From CBDFLS01 sp965249185 (GTDB lineage Bacteria > Chloroflexota > Dehalococcoidia > Lucifugimonadales > Australimonadaceae): a DNA stretch of 64,000 nucleotides. The stretch's first letter is position 1; every line of letters starts with the position of its first letter. Below are positions 44,968-53,125 of this stretch, in pieces. The position numbers and the translations under genes are program-made. The notes below the pieces were generated by a model that worked only from the letters and a program-made list of their open reading frames with translations, made no database searches and was not told the origin of the DNA. The stretch spans positions 744,001 through 808,000 of the forward strand of contig CBDFLS010000002.1 in the NCBI GenBank assembly GCA_965249185.1. The letters run 5' to 3'.

Positions 44968-46062
44968 CTACTCCCTGATAAGCTTGCTATAGGGCCGGTT
45001 CGCGTAAAAGGGTAGCAGGAAATTGACATAGCTTCCACCGGGGGCGCCGGCCACCACCACGTAGATCCGCTCCGGCGAGCTGGCGATGGCGATGGTCCGC
45101 TCCTCGTCCGCCGGGGTGATCGGGCCCCCCCGAGTCCCCACCAGCGCATCCTCCGCCAGGCCCTGGCGCTTGGCCCAGGCCGCGGTGCGAGTCGTGCGCT
45201 CGAAGAGCGCCTGCCTCACGTCGGACTTGGTCCAGCCGGCCCGCACCAGGTCCTCCGCGTTCTCCGGGGGCAGGACCACCACGCAGAAGCCCGGGGCGCT
45301 CAGGTGCCCCGTGCCAACCATGCGGTCCGCGATAATCTCTACCATCCTCTCCACGTTGTGCTGCGAGGCGTGGGCCGCCACCTGCACGTGCCCGTAGGTG
45401 ACAAAGACGGTTACCACGCTGCTCTCGCGCGGGTACCCCAGCTCCACGTGGAGGGGCAGCAGCGACGGGTAGGCCTCCTCGTTTTCGACGATATGGTAGC
45501 CGGCGTACTTCCCCGGCTGCCCCGCGATGGACCGGTCCAGGATGGCGCGGCCCAGCTCGTCCTGGCCTCCTGCGCCCGCCACCGAGCCCATGACGTTGAG
45601 CTGGGTCAGGCGGATGGCCCTGCCGATGGTGGAGTTGGCGCGGTTTCCCGGGCCGAGGACGCTGCCCCAGTGGTTCATGCCCAGCTTGTGGCGGATGGGG
45701 CCGTTGACGATGAAGCCGATGGCCGCTCCGCCGGTGCTGGAGTTTGCGACGTGCATGTTGAAGTCCGTCTCCAGCATCGCCTCCACGATGGCCAGCACCA
45801 CGGGCAGGTACTCGGGCAGGCAGCCGGCCATAACGGCGTTGACTGCCACCTTCTCCACGGTGATGATGCGCTTGCGAGCGGCGTAATAGCCCAGCACCTC
45901 GCCGGGCTCGCGGCCGGCCGCCGCCAGGGCGCGCCGCACCTTCTCCTCCGTGGGCGGCACCACCGGCAGGCCATCGGTCCAGCCCTTGCGGTAGCAGAGC
46001 TCGATGGCGTCGTCCAGGTCCTCGACGTCGTACCGCGAAGAGACGAGGGGGTGCTCAGCCAA
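44968..46062 (-). CDS. Conserved UGSC-partner protein of unknown function, copy 1
   Basis: 364 residues, no recognised domain. Conserved with copy 2: DVEDLDDAIELCYRKGWTDG, LPVVPPTEEKVRR, FIVNGPIRHKLGMN, GPGNRANSTIGRAIRLTQ and RESSVVTVFVTYGHVQV. No signal peptide or membrane helix is seen. TTG 46062 is chosen: CAGGAGT lies upstream and it aligns with the equivalent TTG of copy 2. It precedes its UGSC gene by 2 bp. The constant pairing suggests the two proteins form a complex or act in sequence. Confidence 0.8.
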   Translation of the reverse strand: MAEHPLVSSRYDVEDLDDAIELCYRKGWTDGLPVVPPTEEKVRRALAAAGREPGEVLGYYAARKRIITVEKVAVNAVMAGCLPEYLPVVLAIVEAMLETDFNMHVANSSTGGAAIGFIVNGPIRHKLGMNHWGSVLGPGNRANSTIGRAIRLTQLNVMGSVAGAGGQDELGRAILDRSIAGQPGKYAGYHIVENEEAYPSLLPLHVELGYPRESSVVTVFVTYGHVQVAAHASQHNVERMVEIIADRMVGTGHLSAPGFCVVVLPPENAEDLVRAGWTKSDVRQALFERTTRTAAWAKRQGLAEDALVGTRGGPITPADEERTIAIASSPERIYVVVAGAPGGSYVNFLLPFYANRPYSKLIRE

Positions 46063-46224
46063 CCAGTTGACTCCTGATGGGGGCGCAGCCCGAAGAACCA
46101 CCCCTAGGATGCCCGCAATGTAGGGAGCCGCACCGGCGGTGTCAAGCTGAGCCTTATCCAAAAGTCGTAGCTACGGATGCAGTCGAGCGTGTTGCATATT
46201 TCAGACGAGCAATCGCCTCCCGCT

Positions 46225-46386
46225 CTAGTCCTTCTTGCGTCTTAGTTTGTTCCAGAATTTATTTCCGCTTAGGAGCAGGGCAATTAACCCCACAGGAACC
46301 CCAATTATCGCACCCCAAAATATCATTCGTTCCCAAGTTGCCCAGTCACCATGCTGAGGCCCGTGAAACAGAGCTACGATTTCCAT
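46225..46386 (-). CDS. Small membrane protein, 53 residues
   Basis: A short frame from ATG 46386 to TAG 46225, preceded by AGGGGAG at proper spacing. It begins MEIVALFHGPQHGDWATW, then has one hydrophobic segment (MIFWGAIIGVPVGLIALLL) and a basic tail (NKLRRKKD): the layout of a single-pass small membrane protein. It lies in the AT-richer gap between the two UGSC modules, same strand. I do not recognise a family; the ribosome site, composition and topology support it as real. Confidence 0.5.
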   Translation of the reverse strand: MEIVALFHGPQHGDWATWERMIFWGAIIGVPVGLIALLLSGNKFWNKLRRKKD

Positions 46387-46501
46387 TATGCTCCCCTAAA
46401 GCGTTGATAAACTTACCACACTATTAGCGGTGCTTTGAGCGCGACCTACTCTAGCACACTTCTACCGACCCAAACTGATGCACTACCGAACGGACACAGC
46501 A

Positions 46502-46538
46502 AAAGGCCCTGGGACCGTTCGACGGCTCCAGGGCCTTT
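46502..46538 (-). terminator. Hairpin terminator after UGSC copy 2
   Basis: AAAGGCCCTGG and CCAGGGCCTTT form an 11-bp perfect stem; within the loop a further ACCGT/ACGGC pairing is possible. It lies 26 bp downstream of the UGSC2 stop on the minus strand. Confidence 0.75.
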
Positions 46539-46563
46539 ACGCAGGACCGGCTTTGGCCAGCCG

Positions 46564-47097
46564 TTAGCGGCCCGCGACGATGGCGGCGAACTGCTCCACC
46601 GCCGACTTCGCGCGCTCCATCAGCCCCTCATCGGTCAGGCTGCCCAGCGGGTGCGGGCACACGGCCCAGCGCATCTCCGGCAGGCCGCCGACCTTGGCCA
46701 TGTCCCGGCAGGTGTCCATGAAGGCCTCGGTGCTGATAAGCATGGCCGGGATACCCATTTTCTCCAACTCGATGCTGTTGAGCAGACCGCTCGAACTGCA
46801 GGACCCTCAGTCCCCGTGGGTGAGCACGATGGCGTCGCACTCGTGCACGTCCACCCACTCGTCGGGGCGCATCACCCGACCGCCGTTGTAGCTGCCACGC
46901 ACGATGCGCTTGAGGTCGTACCGCTCGCTCAGAATGCCGCCGACCATGTCCAGCAGCTCGGTGACTTTCATCTTGTTGTTGCCGTAGAGCCCCACCACCT
47001 TCCCGTTCAACGAATCCAGTCTGGGGGAGAACGTGGCGGCGTCCTCCACGATATCGGACACGGGGTCCAGAATTGTCATCCTGCTTGCTATGGTCAT
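46564..47097 (-). CDS. UGSC-family selenoprotein, copy 2 (Sec97)
   Basis: 177 residues with an in-frame TGA at 46807-46809 in the identical context LTHGD-UGA-GSCSSSGLLNS, followed by IELEKMGIPAMLISTEAF and CPHPLGSLTDEGL. The N-terminal third has diverged more (MTIASRMTILDPVSDIVEDA). Start ATG 47097 follows GGAGAGGAG. The gap to its partner gene is 40 bp. Both copies retaining the UGA and the same downstream hairpin argues for selection on Sec decoding. Confidence 0.88.
46780..46792 (-). promoter_or_regulatory. Putative bacterial SECIS hairpin, UGSC copy 2
   Basis: Same GAGC-GGTCT-GCTC hairpin at the same distance (15 nt) from the UGA as in copy 1. Confidence 0.6.
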
Positions 47098-47137
47098 GGC
47101 AACTCCTCTCCGCTCACTCAACTGCGCTTCGACCAGC

Positions 47138-48220
47138 CTACACCCTGATCTCCTTGCTCTGCAAGTATCCGAAGGGTAGCAGAAAGTCGGCGAACCCACC
47201 GGCGGGGCCGCCCGCGATCACCACATGGATATCATCGGGGCTGGCCGCGATGGCCAGCGTCTTCTCCTCGTCGCCCGGCTTGACGGGCCCTCCCCTGGCG
47301 CCGTACCCGCCCGCCGACCAGCCCTCCCGCTTGACCCACGCCACGCTGCGGGTGGTCCGCTCGAAGAGCGCCTGCCGGATGTCGGCCTTGGACCAGCCGT
47401 CGCGCACCAGGTATCCCACGTTCTCCGGCGCCAGGACCACCACGCAGAAGCCCGTGGCGCTCAGGTGGCCCGTGCCTACCATGTACTGGGCGATGGTGTC
47501 GACGATCGGGTCCCCGGTGTTCTCGGCGTGGACCGAGACCTGCGCATGTCCCAAGGTGGAGAAGACGGTCACCACGCTGCTCTCCCGGGGGTAGCCCAGC
47601 TCCACGTGATGGGGCAGCAGCGAGGGATAGTCCTCCTCGTTCTCCACGATGTGATAGCCGGCGTACTTTCCTGGCTGGCCCAGGGTGGAGCGGTCCAGCA
47701 CCATGCGGCCCGCCTCATCGGTGCCGCCGGCGCCCGCCACGGAGCCCATAACGTTGATCTGGGTCAGGCGGACGGCCCTGCCGATGGTGGAGTTGGCGCG
47801 GTTGCCCGGGCCCAGGACGTTGCCGTGCCAGTTCATGCCCAGCTTGTGCCGTATGGGCCCGTTCACGATGAAGCCGACGGCGCCCCCGCCGGTGCTGGCG
47901 TTGCCCAAGTGGACGTTGAACTCCTCCTCCATCATCGCCTCGACGATGGCCAGCACCACGGGGAGATACCCGGGCAGGCAGCCGGCCATGACGGCGTTGA
48001 TGGCCACCTTCTCCACGGTGATGAGCCGGCGGCGGGTGGTGTAGTAGCCCAACACCTCGTCCGGCTCGCGCCCGGCCGCCGCCACGAAGCGCCGCACCTT
48101 CTCCTCCGTGGGCGGCACCACCGGCAGGCCATCGGTCCAGCCCTTGCGGTAGCAGAGCTCGATGGCGTCGTCCAGGTCCTCGACGTCGTACTGCTCGGAG
48201 ACGAGGGACTTGTCAGCCAA
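47138..48220 (-). CDS. Conserved UGSC-partner protein of unknown function, copy 2
   Basis: 360 residues, colinear with copy 1 over its full length (DVEDLDDAIELCYRKGWTDG, FIVNGPIRHKLGMNWHG, GPGNRANSTIGRAVRLTQ, IVENEEDYPSLLPHHVELGY). It begins at TTG 48220, which aligns with the copy 1 start; GTG 48229 is an alternative. It opens the second partner-UGSC module and is divergent from mscS. Function unknown. Confidence 0.8.
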   Translation of the reverse strand: MADKSLVSEQYDVEDLDDAIELCYRKGWTDGLPVVPPTEEKVRRFVAAAGREPDEVLGYYTTRRRLITVEKVAINAVMAGCLPGYLPVVLAIVEAMMEEEFNVHLGNASTGGGAVGFIVNGPIRHKLGMNWHGNVLGPGNRANSTIGRAVRLTQINVMGSVAGAGGTDEAGRMVLDRSTLGQPGKYAGYHIVENEEDYPSLLPHHVELGYPRESSVVTVFSTLGHAQVSVHAENTGDPIVDTIAQYMVGTGHLSATGFCVVVLAPENVGYLVRDGWSKADIRQALFERTTRSVAWVKREGWSAGGYGARGGPVKPGDEEKTLAIAASPDDIHVVIAGGPAGGFADFLLPFGYLQSKEIRV

Positions 48221-48403
48221 CGCTGTCACCTCACGGGCCAAAAGTGCGCGAAAAGCCGGTATCGCGCCGCTCCACACTCTATGCAGCGCGGCTCTTCGGT
48301 GTCAAGCTGAAGGGCACACCCGCTGAAGACGGCTGCGCCGCGGCACGCCGGCAAGCTCACGGGGGCGGCGGCGCTAGACGCTAGAGGAGGGGAAAGCCGG
48401 GTT

Positions 48404-49591
48404 ATGAACAGGGAAATCTTCGAGGGAATCACCTTTGGGGACCTCACGTATCTCGGCGCGGCGACGCTGATCGGCTTGCTGCTGGCGATCGCCACCCGGC
48501 TCGTTGGCAGCAGAATCAAGCGCAGGCTGCGAAGCAAGACCAGGAACAGTCTCGGCGCCCAGATGGTGGACGGCCTGGACGGATCGCTGACTCTCTGGCT
48601 CTTTGTGACCGGCCTCTACTTGGGCCTGCTCAGACTGCCTCCCCTGGGAGACCATCTCAACGTTCTAGGCAAAGGCTTCACCGTCGCCAGCATCGTGGTG
48701 CTGGTCTACGCGTCCATACGAATCCAGGGGCACGCCATCTTCTGGTACAGCCGGCGCCTGGGCCGCAGGACCGGCCAGCTCAAGGTGCTGAACTCCCTGA
48801 TGCCCATGGCCAGGCGCGTCGTCAGCATCATCATCGTGGCCATCGGCGTCCTCATAATCATGGACCAGCTAGGGGTGTCCATCGCTCCCCTGGTGGCGGG
48901 ACTGGGCATCGGCGGGCTGGCCGTGGCCCTGGCGCTTCAGGGCACGCTGACCAACTTCTTCGCCGGGCTCACCGTGCTGACCGACGGCACCATACGTGTG
49001 GGCGACTTGGTGGAGCTGGAGAACGGGATGCGCGGGGAGGTGGACCAGATCGGCTGGCGGACCACCCGGATCCGGATGCCGGCCAACAACATGGTCATGA
49101 TCCCCAACTCCAAGCTGGCCGACAACGTCGCCACCAACTACAGCCACCCGGACGATGAGCTGTCGGTCTACCTGGAGATCGGCGTGAGCTACTTCAGCGA
49201 CCTGGACCACGTGGAGCGGGTGACCGTGGAGGTGGCCAAACAGGTGATAGCGGATACCCCCGGCTCGGTAAAGGACTACGAGCCCTCCATCTGGTACGCG
49301 GAGTTCGGCGACTCCAACATCAACTTCTGGACGGTGCTCCGCGCTCACAGTTGGGGCGACTCGTGGCTGGTGAAGCACAACTTCATCAAGGCCCTCTTCC
49401 GCCGCTACGCGCAGGAGGGGATCGAGATCTCCTTCCCGGCCAGGAACGTGTACATGCGCAACGGCGGGTCGGAGGCCCCACCCGCCCCGGTACGCCAAGC
49501 GGAGACACCCAGAGCAACCTCGGCGAGGAGGCGCTCGCCGAGGTCCGAGGGACCGCCGAGGGAGAGTCCGCCTGCCGAGGGACCCGAGTAG
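48404..49591 (+). CDS. MscS-family mechanosensitive ion channel
   Basis: 395 residues. N-terminal hydrophobic helices (LTYLGAATLIGLLLAIATRL, SLTLWLFVTGLYLGLLRL, VSIIIVAIGVLIIMDQLGV) lead to the pore helix GLGIGGLAVALALQGTLTNF and beta domain (IRVGDLVELENGMRGEVDQI, MVMIPNSKLADN). It opens on membrane tension to release solutes during osmotic downshock. The C-terminal tail after residue 360 is Pro/Arg/Glu-rich. ATG 48404 follows GGAGGGGA. Confidence 0.93.
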   Translation: MNREIFEGITFGDLTYLGAATLIGLLLAIATRLVGSRIKRRLRSKTRNSLGAQMVDGLDGSLTLWLFVTGLYLGLLRLPPLGDHLNVLGKGFTVASIVVLVYASIRIQGHAIFWYSRRLGRRTGQLKVLNSLMPMARRVVSIIIVAIGVLIIMDQLGVSIAPLVAGLGIGGLAVALALQGTLTNFFAGLTVLTDGTIRVGDLVELENGMRGEVDQIGWRTTRIRMPANNMVMIPNSKLADNVATNYSHPDDELSVYLEIGVSYFSDLDHVERVTVEVAKQVIADTPGSVKDYEPSIWYAEFGDSNINFWTVLRAHSWGDSWLVKHNFIKALFRRYAQEGIEISFPARNVYMRNGGSEAPPAPVRQAETPRATSARRRSPRSEGPPRESPPAEGPE

Positions 49592-49657
49592 ACTTTTCGC
49601 AACGGCCATCCTATGCTGCGCCCTGGTCCCCGCCAGGGACCGCCAGGAGGTCATGCC

Positions 49658-50536
49658 TTGAAGCTGCTCTTCTTCGACGACTACCGCGTGGGCGTGCTGA
49701 AGGGCACGAACGTGGTGGACGTGAGCGGCGTGCTGGCGCACGTAGGGGTGCTGCCGCCCCAGGCGCTGATGGAGCAAGTGATCGTAGAGTTCGACCGCCT
49801 GAGGCCCCGGTTCGAGGAGCTGGCGGCCGCGGGGGAGGGCGTGCCGATGGGCCAGGTCCGCGTTCGGGCCCCGCTGCCTCGGCCGGGCAGCGTTATCTGC
49901 GCCTTCTCCAACTTCCAGGACCGGGACCAGACCCGGCGTGGGCCCAGCCAGTTCTTCCACAAGGGGTCCGCCAGCATCGTGGGCCCCGGAGATACAGTGG
50001 AGATCCCCGCCATGGCCGAGTCGAAGGTGACCCAGCCGGAGCCGGAGCTAGGATACGTCATCGGCAGGCCCACCAAGCACGTGTTCGAGGCCGAGGCGCT
50101 GGACGCCGTGTTCGGCTACCTCAACCTCGTGGACATCTCCAACCGGGACATCCCCAACCAGGGAACCATGTTTTTACAGAAGGCGCTGGACACCTACGCA
50201 CCCATGGGCCCGGTCATCGTGACCCGCGACGAGGTGCCCGACCCCCAGGACCTGCGGGTGCGGCTCTGGCTCAACGGCGAGCTGCGCCAGGACTACCACA
50301 CCGGCGAGATGGTCATGTCCGTGGCCGCCCAGATCGCGTGGCTGAGCAAGTTCCTGACGCTGATGCCGGGCGACGTGGTCTCCTGCGGCACCCACCACGT
50401 GGGCCTCTCGCCCATCAACGACGGCGACCGGGTGGAGATGGAGGTGGAGGGCCTGGAGCGGCTCAGCTTCCCGGTGAAGTCCTACGGCCCGCGCAAGACC
50501 ACCTTCTGGGCGCCGCGAGGCACCCGCGAGGCGTGA
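49658..50536 (+). CDS. Fumarylacetoacetate hydrolase family protein
   Basis: 292 residues. FAH-fold signatures are SVICAFSNFQDRDQ, the metal ligands in PEPELGYVIGRP, FGYLNLVDISNRDI, and LMPGDVVSCGTHHVG. Members cleave or hydrate 2-oxo acids in aromatic catabolism, which would fit the oxygenases nearby. The start is TTG 49658, six bases after AGGAGGT; the frame upstream has no homology. Convergent with cdc48. Confidence 0.9.
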   Translation: MKLLFFDDYRVGVLKGTNVVDVSGVLAHVGVLPPQALMEQVIVEFDRLRPRFEELAAAGEGVPMGQVRVRAPLPRPGSVICAFSNFQDRDQTRRGPSQFFHKGSASIVGPGDTVEIPAMAESKVTQPEPELGYVIGRPTKHVFEAEALDAVFGYLNLVDISNRDIPNQGTMFLQKALDTYAPMGPVIVTRDEVPDPQDLRVRLWLNGELRQDYHTGEMVMSVAAQIAWLSKFLTLMPGDVVSCGTHHVGLSPINDGDRVEMEVEGLERLSFPVKSYGPRKTTFWAPRGTREA

Positions 50537-50581
50537 GGGGAGGCAGCTGGGAACCCCGATCCGTCGACGGCTTCTACGCCC

Positions 50582-52711
50582 TCACATCTCCAGCGCCTGC
50601 TGGAAGTGGCGCGCGGCGATCTGCACAGTCGCCTCCTGTGCAGCCCTGGGGGCGGCGGCGGCGTGCCCGGCGATAACCTCGCGGATGGCGAGCATGGCCG
50701 CCCGGCGGCAGGCCGCCTCGATGTCCGCGCCCACCAGGCCGTCGGTCTGCACGGCCAGGGCGGCCAGGTCCACGTCCTGGGCTAGCGGCTTGCCACTGGT
50801 GTAGATGGCGAAGATCTCGCGCCTGGCCGCCTCGTCGGGCGGGGGCAGCTCCAGGTGCAGCTCCAGCCTGCCCGCCCGGAGCATGGCGGGGTCCAGCAGG
50901 TCGGACCTGCTGGTGGCGGCCAACACCACCACGCCCTTCAGCTCCTCGATGCCGTCCATCTCCGTGAGGAGCTGGCTCATCACCCGATCGGTGACGTGGG
51001 AGTCGGCCGATGAGCCGCGCCGGGGCGTGAGCGCCTCGATCTCGTCGAAGAAGATGATGCAGGGGCTGGCCAGCTTCGCCTTCTTGAACACCTCGCGCAC
51101 CCCCCGCTCCGACTCGCCGACCCACATGGAGAGGAGCTCCGGCCCCTTGACCGATATGAAGTTGAGCTGGCTCTCGGTGGCCACGGCCTTGGCCAGCAGC
51201 GTCTTGCCCGTGCCCGAGGGGCCGGTGAAAAGGATGCCCTTGGGCGGCGTGGCGCCGGCCTGCTCGAAGAGCCGAGGGTGCATCAGCGGCCACTCGATAG
51301 CCTCCCGCAGCGCCTGCTTCGCCTCCTCCAGGCCTCCCACCTGCTCCCAGCGCACGTTCGGGACCTCCGTGAACACCTCGCGGATGGCCGAGGGCTCCAC
51401 CTCCTTGAGGGCCTCCAGGAAATGGTCCGCCGTCACCTCGAGCCGGGCCAGCAGCTCGTAGGGCAGGAACTCCACGTCCATCTGGACCTCGGGCATGACG
51501 CCCCGCAGGGTGACCATGGCCGCCTCCCGTGAGAGCGAGGCCAGGTCCGCCCCCACGAAGCCGTGGGTGATGGCGGCCAGCTTCTCCAAGTCCACGTCGC
51601 CGGCCAGCGGCATGCCCCGCGTGTGGACCTGGAGCACCTCGAGCCTGCCGACGCGGTCGGGCACGCCGATAATGATCTCCCGGTCCAACCGGCCGGGACG
51701 CCGCAGCGCCGGGTCCAGGGTGTTCGGCACGTTGGTGGCGCCGATGACCACCACCTGGCCCCGGGAGGTGAGGCCGTCCAGCAGGGCCAGGAGCTGCGCC
51801 ACCACCCTGCGCTCCACCTGCTGCTGGCTTCCCAGCTCCTCCCGCTTGGGAGCGATGGCGTCGATCTCGTCGATGAAGAGGATAGCCGGGGCGTGGTCCT
51901 GGGCCTCCTCGAAGAGCTTGCGCAGCCGCTCCTCGGACTCACCGTAGTACTTGCCGATGATCTCAGGGCCGCTGATAGTGGAGAAGTGGGCGGAGGTCTC
52001 GTTGGCCACGGCCTTGGCGATGAGGGTCTTGCCGCAGCCGGGCGGGCCGTAGAGGAGCACGCCCTTGGGCGCCTCGATGCCCAGCCGGTCGAAGAGCTCC
52101 GGATACCGGAGCGGCAGCTCGATCATCTCGCGGATACGCAGGACCTCCTTGTGGAGCCCCCCGATATCCTCGTAGGTGACACCGGTGGAGGTGTGCCCCG
52201 GCCGCTCGACGCTCTCGCCCTTGACCTTGGTCGCGGTGGAGGCGCCGATGACCACGGGCCCCTTCGGGTCCGTGGCGGCCACGCTGAACTCGCGGTAGAG
52301 GCCGCCCATGAAGGTGGCGCGGACCTTGTCTCCCTCGATGACGGCCAGACCGTCCAGCACCCGCGCCACGTAGCCCAGGTCCGCCTCCAACGAAGCCTCC
52401 CTGGACGAGCCAAGCGGGGTCAGCACCACCGTCGTGGCCACGGGACAGGAGACCGCACGCGTCTGGACCCACTCGCCCAGGCCGATGTGCGCGTTCTCCC
52501 TGAGAATGCCGTCCATCTGGATGAGGCCCTTGCCCCGCTCTTCGGCGTAGGCCGGCAGGGCCTTGGCCACGCTGACGCGCTTCCCCTCGACCTCGAGGAT
52601 GTCGCCGACCTCGGCCCGCAGCTCCGCCATGTCCTTGGGGTCGAGCCGGACCAGCCCTCGGCCCGCATCCCGTGGGAGCGCCTCCGCGACCCGCAGATTC
52701 AAAGAGCTCAT
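50582..52711 (-). CDS. Cdc48/VAT-like AAA+ ATPase
   Basis: 709 residues with the full archaeal/eukaryal Cdc48 layout. The N domain has a double-psi barrel (LNLRVAEALPRDAGRGLVRL). D1 has GPPGCGKTLIAKAVANE, ILFIDEIDAIAPKREE and the arginine-finger region RRPGRLDREI. D2 has GPSGTGKTLLAKAVATE, IIFFDEIEALTPRRG and RAGRLELHLELP. It unfolds proteins, often for proteasomal or other proteolysis. Such complete Cdc48 forms occur in a minority of bacteria. A small hypothetical gene starts 296 bp upstream. Confidence 0.93.
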   Translation of the reverse strand: MSSLNLRVAEALPRDAGRGLVRLDPKDMAELRAEVGDILEVEGKRVSVAKALPAYAEERGKGLIQMDGILRENAHIGLGEWVQTRAVSCPVATTVVLTPLGSSREASLEADLGYVARVLDGLAVIEGDKVRATFMGGLYREFSVAATDPKGPVVIGASTATKVKGESVERPGHTSTGVTYEDIGGLHKEVLRIREMIELPLRYPELFDRLGIEAPKGVLLYGPPGCGKTLIAKAVANETSAHFSTISGPEIIGKYYGESEERLRKLFEEAQDHAPAILFIDEIDAIAPKREELGSQQQVERRVVAQLLALLDGLTSRGQVVVIGATNVPNTLDPALRRPGRLDREIIIGVPDRVGRLEVLQVHTRGMPLAGDVDLEKLAAITHGFVGADLASLSREAAMVTLRGVMPEVQMDVEFLPYELLARLEVTADHFLEALKEVEPSAIREVFTEVPNVRWEQVGGLEEAKQALREAIEWPLMHPRLFEQAGATPPKGILFTGPSGTGKTLLAKAVATESQLNFISVKGPELLSMWVGESERGVREVFKKAKLASPCIIFFDEIEALTPRRGSSADSHVTDRVMSQLLTEMDGIEELKGVVVLAATSRSDLLDPAMLRAGRLELHLELPPPDEAARREIFAIYTSGKPLAQDVDLAALAVQTDGLVGADIEAACRRAAMLAIREVIAGHAAAAPRAAQEATVQIAARHFQQALEM

Positions 52712-52731
52712 GGACTACAAGCGCCGCCCGC

Positions 52732-53007
52732 TCAGGCGTTGCACATCCTGTCTTCGTCCTCCACCAGCTCACGGAACGGCTTCCACCACAGCTTATCGAG
52801 GGCTGCGCGCACCTTCGGGATATCCCCCTCCATCTCCCAGTCCAGGGCCAGCGCCAGATAGCCGACGTTCACCTGGAGAAGCCGGAGCGTGTCGGCGGTC
52901 TTCCTCTCGTGACGGTGGCGCTTGCACCACCTCAGCGTCTCCACCGCGTCATCGATTCCCCTGCCGACCTCTGTGTCGACATGTTTCAGGAGGCCATTAG
53001 TCGCCAT
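52732..53007 (-). CDS. Small conserved-looking protein of unknown function
   Basis: 91 residues, helical in character (GIDDAVETLRWCKRHRHERK, LRLLQVNVGYLALALDWEM). It is Trp- and His-containing, with no membrane segment. ATG 53007 follows GAGGGTGG; a GTG at 53013 is also in frame. It lies 21 bp upstream of the cdc48 start on the same strand and may be cotranscribed. Family not recognised. Confidence 0.6.
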   Translation of the reverse strand: MATNGLLKHVDTEVGRGIDDAVETLRWCKRHRHERKTADTLRLLQVNVGYLALALDWEMEGDIPKVRAALDKLWWKPFRELVEDEDRMCNA

Positions 53008-53125
53008 ATCCACCCTCTCTCTCGCTCTGTTCGTGCGGACGCGCTCGCCACGACATCTTTCAGCCGTCCGCCTGTTCCGGTACGAACAATGATATCAGAG
53101 GCGCGATATCCCGTGGGCAGAGGCC

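Noticed and set aside
44432..47097. Reading the UGSC genes as pseudogenes or as two short ORFs each
   Set aside because: Two paralogues keep the same UGA, identical flanking residues and the same hairpin, and both tails are conserved; independent nonsense mutations at the same codon are implausible.
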